46,108 nt of DNA from Pseudoflavonifractor phocaeensis (GTDB lineage Bacteria > Bacillota > Clostridia > Oscillospirales > Oscillospiraceae). Shown in pieces: positions 43,369-46,108 of this stretch. How positions within the stretch are numbered: position 1 is the stretch's first letter; each line of letters begins with the position of its first letter. The notes under the pieces were generated by a model, which saw nothing but the letters and a program-made list of their open reading frames with translations, searched no databases and was not told the DNA's origin. The stretch lies in assembly GCF_016901735.1 (NCBI RefSeq), contig NZ_JACLZC010000017.1:1-46108 (forward strand), in the 5' to 3' direction. Position numbers and translations under genes: made by a program.

Positions 43369-43397
43369 TTGACGAAATCGGGCCGGTATGGTACACT
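43369..43397 (+). promoter_or_regulatory. Promoter of the small membrane protein gene
   Basis: TTGACG, 17 bases, TACACT with an extended TG at the -10. About 25 bases from the ATG at 43422. Confidence 0.75.
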
Positions 43398-43421
43398 CCA
43401 CGGGAAGAAAGGAGCGTATCC

Positions 43422-43727
43422 ATGAAAAAAACGGTCTTTGGTTTCTTCCTTTATTATGTACTATTCGCTGTTGGCTCCGTCACCGGCACAATGCTGGGCC
43501 TTTCCCTCCAGGTCCCCATGGCCATTGCCTTTCTGCTCCTCCTCTACTGTTCCACCGTGGGGCGGATGTGGATGGAGGAGTCCAAAACCCAGGCCGGGCA
43601 GACCGCCCTCCAGCGCAAAAAGCCCGCCGGCCGGCGGCAAATGCCCCGGGCGCTTTTTGTCGTACTGCTGGTGCTGCCCCCGCTGCTCTATTTGATTCTC
43701 TACGCGGTGGTGTGGTCGCTGCTGTAA
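43422..43727 (+). CDS. Small three-helix membrane protein, unknown
   Basis: 101 residues; ATG eight bases after AAAGGAG. Hydrophobic segments at about 5-28, 31-47 and 76-98, with a basic, Gln-rich loop (about 52-75) between the second and third. No family is recognised. It is monocistronic, with its own promoter and terminator, divergent from the V-ATPase operon. Confidence 0.75.
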   Translation: MKKTVFGFFLYYVLFAVGSVTGTMLGLSLQVPMAIAFLLLLYCSTVGRMWMEESKTQAGQTALQRKKPAGRRQMPRALFVVLLVLPPLLYLILYAVVWSLL

Positions 43728-43745
43728 CCCCTCCGCCCAGTCAAA

Positions 43746-43796
43746 AAAGACCGCTGCAGGTTCCCGTACAGAACCGCAGCGGCCTTTTCCTTTTAT
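43746..43796 (+). terminator. Terminator of the small membrane protein gene
   Basis: CCGCTGC(A)GGTTC pairs with GAACCGCAGCGG around a seven-base loop, followed by CCTTTTCCTTTT. One bulged A. Confidence 0.82.
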
Positions 43797-43810
43797 CAAT
43801 GCTTTTTCTC

Positions 43811-43838
43811 GGCGGGCGGCCACAAGGGCCGCCCCTAC
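43811..43838 (-). repeat. REP-like palindrome, copy 2
   Basis: Reverse-strand reading: GTAG, GGGCGGCC, loop CTTGT, GGCCGCCC. Same loop and flank as the copy at 31-58; both arms differ at one paired position, so pairing is kept. Confidence 0.65.
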
Positions 43839-43841
43839 TTT

Positions 43842-44009
43842 CCAGTCCGCACCGCTTACCCGGCAAGCGCTCTATGAAAGCTTTCTTTGCCTACTTCCCA
43901 GTCCGCACTACTTACCCGGCAAGCGCTCTATGGAAGCTTTCTTTGCCTACTTCCCAGTCCGCACTACTTACCCGGCAAGCGCTCTATGGAAGCTTTCTTT
44001 GCCTACTTT
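43842..44009. repeat. Three tandem 56-bp repeats
   Basis: Three units of 56 bases starting CCAGTCCGCAC at 43842, 43898 and 43954. The last two are identical over nearly the whole unit; the first differs at a few positions. The unit contains GCCTACTT, which is the left arm of the inverted repeat that follows. No open frame is supported here. Confidence 0.88.
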
Positions 44010-44029
44010 CTTTCTCGAAAGAAAGTAGG
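44002..44029. repeat. 13-bp perfect inverted repeat abutting a stop codon
   Basis: CCTACTTTCTTTC, two bases, GAAAGAAAGTAGG. Its right end directly touches the stop codon of the TatD-linked radical SAM gene. It may act as a 3' stem for that transcript, but no T-run follows. It could equally be one end of a small mobile repeat. Confidence 0.75.
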
Positions 44030-44647
44030 TCAGTCGGGGATGTAGGCCCGGACCCGCAGGGCAGCCCCCAGGGACTGAGCCAGCGTGCGGCACTTTTCGA
44101 TCTCTTCCGGTGTCTTATCCTTGTCCACCACCGTCATCATCACCGTGGGCACATAGGCCGCCGCCTTGCGGGTGAAGTCCAGCATGGCCTCCCACGCCCG
44201 TTCGCCGTCCCTGGGCTGGGTGACGGCGCAGTACTCCGCCGCGTCGGAGCCGTTGAGGGAAATGGACAGCACGTCGATCCGCCCCGCCAGCCCAGGGGTT
44301 ACATCCCGGCCGTGGATGAGGTTGGCGTGTCCGTTGGTGTTGATGCGCACCGGCGGCAGATTGGGAACCCGCTCCTTCAGCCGGTCCACCAGCCACAGAA
44401 TGTCATCCACCCGGAACATGGGCTCCCCAAAGCCGCAGAACACCAGCTCCCGGTAGGCGGGCAGATCCCGGCCCAGCAGGTCGGCCAGCGCCTCCTCCCG
44501 GGTGGGCTCCCGGTCCAGCCACAGGTCGTCGGCATAGATACTCCCCTTGTGGCCGTTGTGCCGCAGGCAGAACACACAGGCGCAGTCGCACCGGTTGGTG
44601 AGGTTCACATAGAGCGCCCCGCCGTATTCATAGGTAATGGTCATCAT
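44030..44647 (-). CDS. TatD-linked radical SAM protein
   Basis: 205 residues with the cluster motif CDCACVFC (CxxxCxxC, about 19-26) and a reduced radical SAM fold; CGFGEP stands in the GGEP position. Matches the small radical SAM family that is regularly coded beside TatD (TIGR04038). Its reaction is not known. It overlaps the tatD stop by four bases. No SPASM or twitch domain is present. The start could be either of two adjacent ATG codons. Confidence 0.88.
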   Translation of the reverse strand: MMTITYEYGGALYVNLTNRCDCACVFCLRHNGHKGSIYADDLWLDREPTREEALADLLGRDLPAYRELVFCGFGEPMFRVDDILWLVDRLKERVPNLPPVRINTNGHANLIHGRDVTPGLAGRIDVLSISLNGSDAAEYCAVTQPRDGERAWEAMLDFTRKAAAYVPTVMMTVVDKDKTPEEIEKCRTLAQSLGAALRVRAYIPD

Positions 44648-45438
44648 TTGGTATGCGCTTCCTTTCCCGTAATGCGGAAGAGCCGGCGTCCGTTCTCATT
44701 GGTGCGGCGCACCACCTCTTCCACCGGCAGCCCCTTTACCTGGGCAATGGTCTCCGCCACCCGGTAGACATAGCCCGAGTCGTTGCGCACCCCCCTGCCC
44801 CGGAAGGGCTCGGGTACCATATAGGGGGAGTCGGTCTCCACCATGATCTGCTCCATGGGAGTGCCGGCAATGACCTCCAGCGCCCGGCGGGCGTTTTTGT
44901 AGGTGATGTTCCCCGTAAAAGAGACCATCCACCCCCGGTCGGTGACCTTTTTCGCGTCCTCGGCGCTGAGGGCGCAGCAGTGAAACACCCCGTTGGCCCA
45001 GGGAAGGCCCAGCACCATCTCCAGACAGTCCTTGTGGGCGTCCCGGTCGTGGATGATGACCGGCAGGTCCAGGGTCCGGGCCAGATCCAGCTGGGCGGCG
45101 AAAAAGTCCCGCTCCTTCCGCCGTCCCTCCTCGTCCTTCACCCAGTAGTAATCCAGCCCGATCTCTCCGATGGCCTTCACCTTGGGGTGCGCCGCCAGGG
45201 CCCGGATCTCCTCCAGCACGGAGCGCTCCGCCCCGTCCAGGTCCTCTGGGTGAAAGCCCACCGCCGCGTACACCCCCGGGTGACGCTCCGCCAGCTCCAC
45301 CGCCATCCGGGAGCTGGTCAGATCGCAGCCCGGGTTGAGCACCAGCTCCACCCCCTTGTCCGACAGGCCGGCCAGCACCTGGTCCCGGTCGCCGTCAAAG
45401 GCGGAGGCGTCATAATGAGCATGGGTATCAAACAGCAT
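44644..45438 (-). CDS. tatD: TatD-family metal-dependent hydrolase
   Basis: 264 residues; ATG nine bases after AAGGAG. Metal-binding marks in family order: DTHAHYD (3-9), GEIGLDYY, PVIIHDRDAH, HCCA and VETDSPYM. TatD proteins are 3'-5' DNA/RNA exonucleases or deoxyribonucleases in repair and quality control. It forms a two-gene operon with the linked radical SAM gene. Confidence 0.93.
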   Translation of the reverse strand: MLFDTHAHYDASAFDGDRDQVLAGLSDKGVELVLNPGCDLTSSRMAVELAERHPGVYAAVGFHPEDLDGAERSVLEEIRALAAHPKVKAIGEIGLDYYWVKDEEGRRKERDFFAAQLDLARTLDLPVIIHDRDAHKDCLEMVLGLPWANGVFHCCALSAEDAKKVTDRGWMVSFTGNITYKNARRALEVIAGTPMEQIMVETDSPYMVPEPFRGRGVRNDSGYVYRVAETIAQVKGLPVEEVVRRTNENGRRLFRITGKEAHTK

Positions 45439-45465
45439 GTTCTCGCGCTCCTTCCGATTTTCCTC

Positions 45466-45494
45466 ATCATACAATGATTCCCTCTGAAATGCAA
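45466..45494 (-). promoter_or_regulatory. Promoter of the tatD operon
   Basis: Minus strand: TTGCAT, 17 bases, TATGAT, about 28 bases from the ATG. Divergent from the fatty-acid operon promoter. Confidence 0.62.
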
Positions 45495-45567
45495 CTTCTT
45501 TTGTCAAACCAGCCGGTCAGCCCGTCATGGCACACTTTATGGGGGCCTTTTTTGTGCTTTTTCACCA

Positions 45568-45595
45568 TTGACATTTGCTGGTAATCTGATAAAAT
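45568..45595 (+). promoter_or_regulatory. Promoter of the fatty-acid synthesis operon
   Basis: TTGACA, 16 bases, TAAAAT with an extended TG. Near consensus. The start point falls just before the AT-rich inverted repeat at 45606-45636. The leader to acpP is about 90 bases. Confidence 0.82.
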
Positions 45596-45605
45596 GTGTC
45601 TCAAT

Positions 45606-45636
45606 GAATTTAATTAAATTTTTTTAATTAAAATTC
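45606..45636. promoter_or_regulatory. Candidate operator of the fatty-acid operon
   Basis: A 31-base, all but perfect inverted repeat (one unpaired base) containing two copies of TTTAATTAAA 14 bases apart, starting at 45609 and 45623. Located just after the predicted start of transcription, where a repressor would block elongation. It does not match the FapR or FabT consensus sequences I know, so the regulator is unknown. Confidence 0.55.
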
Positions 45637-45692
45637 TTGAAGTCCAATCAACAACTGTGACAGGCGGCCGGCCTGCCGAAAGGAGTATTCCC

Positions 45693-45923
45693 ATGTTTGA
45701 GAAGGTCCGTGAGATCATTATCAGTAACCTCAGCTGTGACGCCGGGCGCGTCACCATGGACGCCGACCTGGTGGAAGATGTGGGGTTAGACTCCCTGGAC
45801 GCGGTGGACCTGAACGTCGCCCTGGAGGAAACGCTGGGTTTCGCCATGACCGATGAGGAGCTCAAGGAAATCAAGACCGTGGGCGACATCGTCCGCTGTC
45901 TGGAAGCCCACAAGAAAGCCTAA
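45693..45923 (+). CDS. acpP: Acyl carrier protein
   Basis: 76 residues; ATG seven bases after AAAGGAG. The phosphopantetheine site is Ser34 in GLDSLDAVDL, with helix I-IV organisation and acidic helix II as usual. It carries growing fatty acyl chains. It starts an operon continued by accB. GC-rich like the neighbours. Confidence 0.95.
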   Translation: MFEKVREIIISNLSCDAGRVTMDADLVEDVGLDSLDAVDLNVALEETLGFAMTDEELKEIKTVGDIVRCLEAHKKA

Positions 45924-45951
45924 ACGTTAATAAAGGAAAGGGAAAGCTGAC

Positions 45952-46108
45952 ATGGAACTGAGTGATATCTTCGCCCTGCTGGAGCGCTTTGAATCCAGCT
46001 CGATCCAGCGCATGGAGCTGCGGATGGAGGATTTCCGTCTGGAGCTGGACAAAAACGCCCCTGTGACCGTGGCCGCCATGGCCGCCGCCCCGGTGGCTGC
46101 CCCCGCGC
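45952..46108 (+). CDS. accB: Biotin carboxyl carrier protein of acetyl-CoA carboxylase, N-terminal part
   Basis: The first 52 residues before the window ends. MELSDIFALLERFESSSIQRMEL and an acidic stretch are the usual N-terminal helix of BCCP, leading into the Ala/Pro-rich linker. The biotin domain is outside the window. It follows acpP by 28 bases. Partial by position, not by mutation. Confidence 0.85.
   Translation, partial: MELSDIFALLERFESSSIQRMELRMEDFRLELDKNAPVTVAAMAAAPVAAPA

Noticed and set aside
43842..44029. CRISPR array
   Set aside because: The repeats are directly tandem without unique spacers and no cas genes are nearby.

Overview
This window is GC-rich chromosomal DNA from an endospore-forming Firmicute, most likely a gut Clostridia of the Oscillospiraceae type (Flavonifractor, Pseudoflavonifractor or Oscillibacter-like). 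The spore trait comes from dpaA and dpaB (dipicolinate synthase). The family guess rests on GC content, a complete V/A-type ATPase operon, and REP-like palindromes I associate with that group; it is an inference. No rRNA, tRNA, CRISPR array, insertion sequence or prophage was seen.

Region 1 (1-11955) starts with a membrane alpha/beta hydrolase behind a double operator. Next is a three-gene minus-strand unit: nucleotidyltransferase, metallophosphoesterase and TetR regulator. A divergent plus-strand unit encodes a signal-peptidase-like protein, an ABC exporter and a zinc-ribbon surface protein. Converging on it is a minus-strand set: a 79-residue six-cysteine peptide, an HPr-kinase-like protein, a radical SAM/SPASM enzyme and a PqqD-like protein. 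Together these look like a split RiPP (ribosomally made, modified peptide) cluster with tailoring and export genes. The precursor gene begins 17 bases after a 1534-residue secreted GH20 protein and probably shares its transcript.

Region 2 (11973-24082) is a surface and envelope block. It holds the GH20 protein, a second secreted Ig-like/MBG-like protein, a VanZ-like protein, two fused Wzz/BY-type tyrosine kinases with Tyr/Gly tails, an Ig-like anchored protein and a CpsB/YwqE-type phosphatase. The last four form a phospho-tyrosine control module for exopolysaccharide, but no glycosyltransferases are in view.

Region 3 (24095-28246) is an overlapping minus-strand operon: a TIGR04255 protein, a GNAT acetyltransferase, a nicotinamidase-like hydrolase, nicotinate phosphoribosyltransferase and a second metallophosphoesterase. 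The nicotinamidase and PncB make up an NAD salvage pair. Region 4 (28411-34367) has dpaAB and then five tightly packed genes of unknown function, built around a TraD/TrwB-like ATPase that has lost its Walker residues. A bidirectional terminator separates it from region 5.

Region 5 (34459-43110) is a nine-gene V/A-ATPase operon in the order H/G-I-K-E-C-F-A-B-D, with a K subunit carrying the Na+-type ligand set. Region 6 (43422-46108) has a small membrane protein, a repeat cluster, a TatD nuclease with its linked radical SAM protein, and the start of a fatty-acid synthesis operon (acpP, accB, cut by the window end) behind a strong promoter and an AT-rich inverted repeat.

The two best candidates for undescribed biology are the split radical-SAM RiPP cluster and the five-gene operon with the degenerate coupling-type ATPase.
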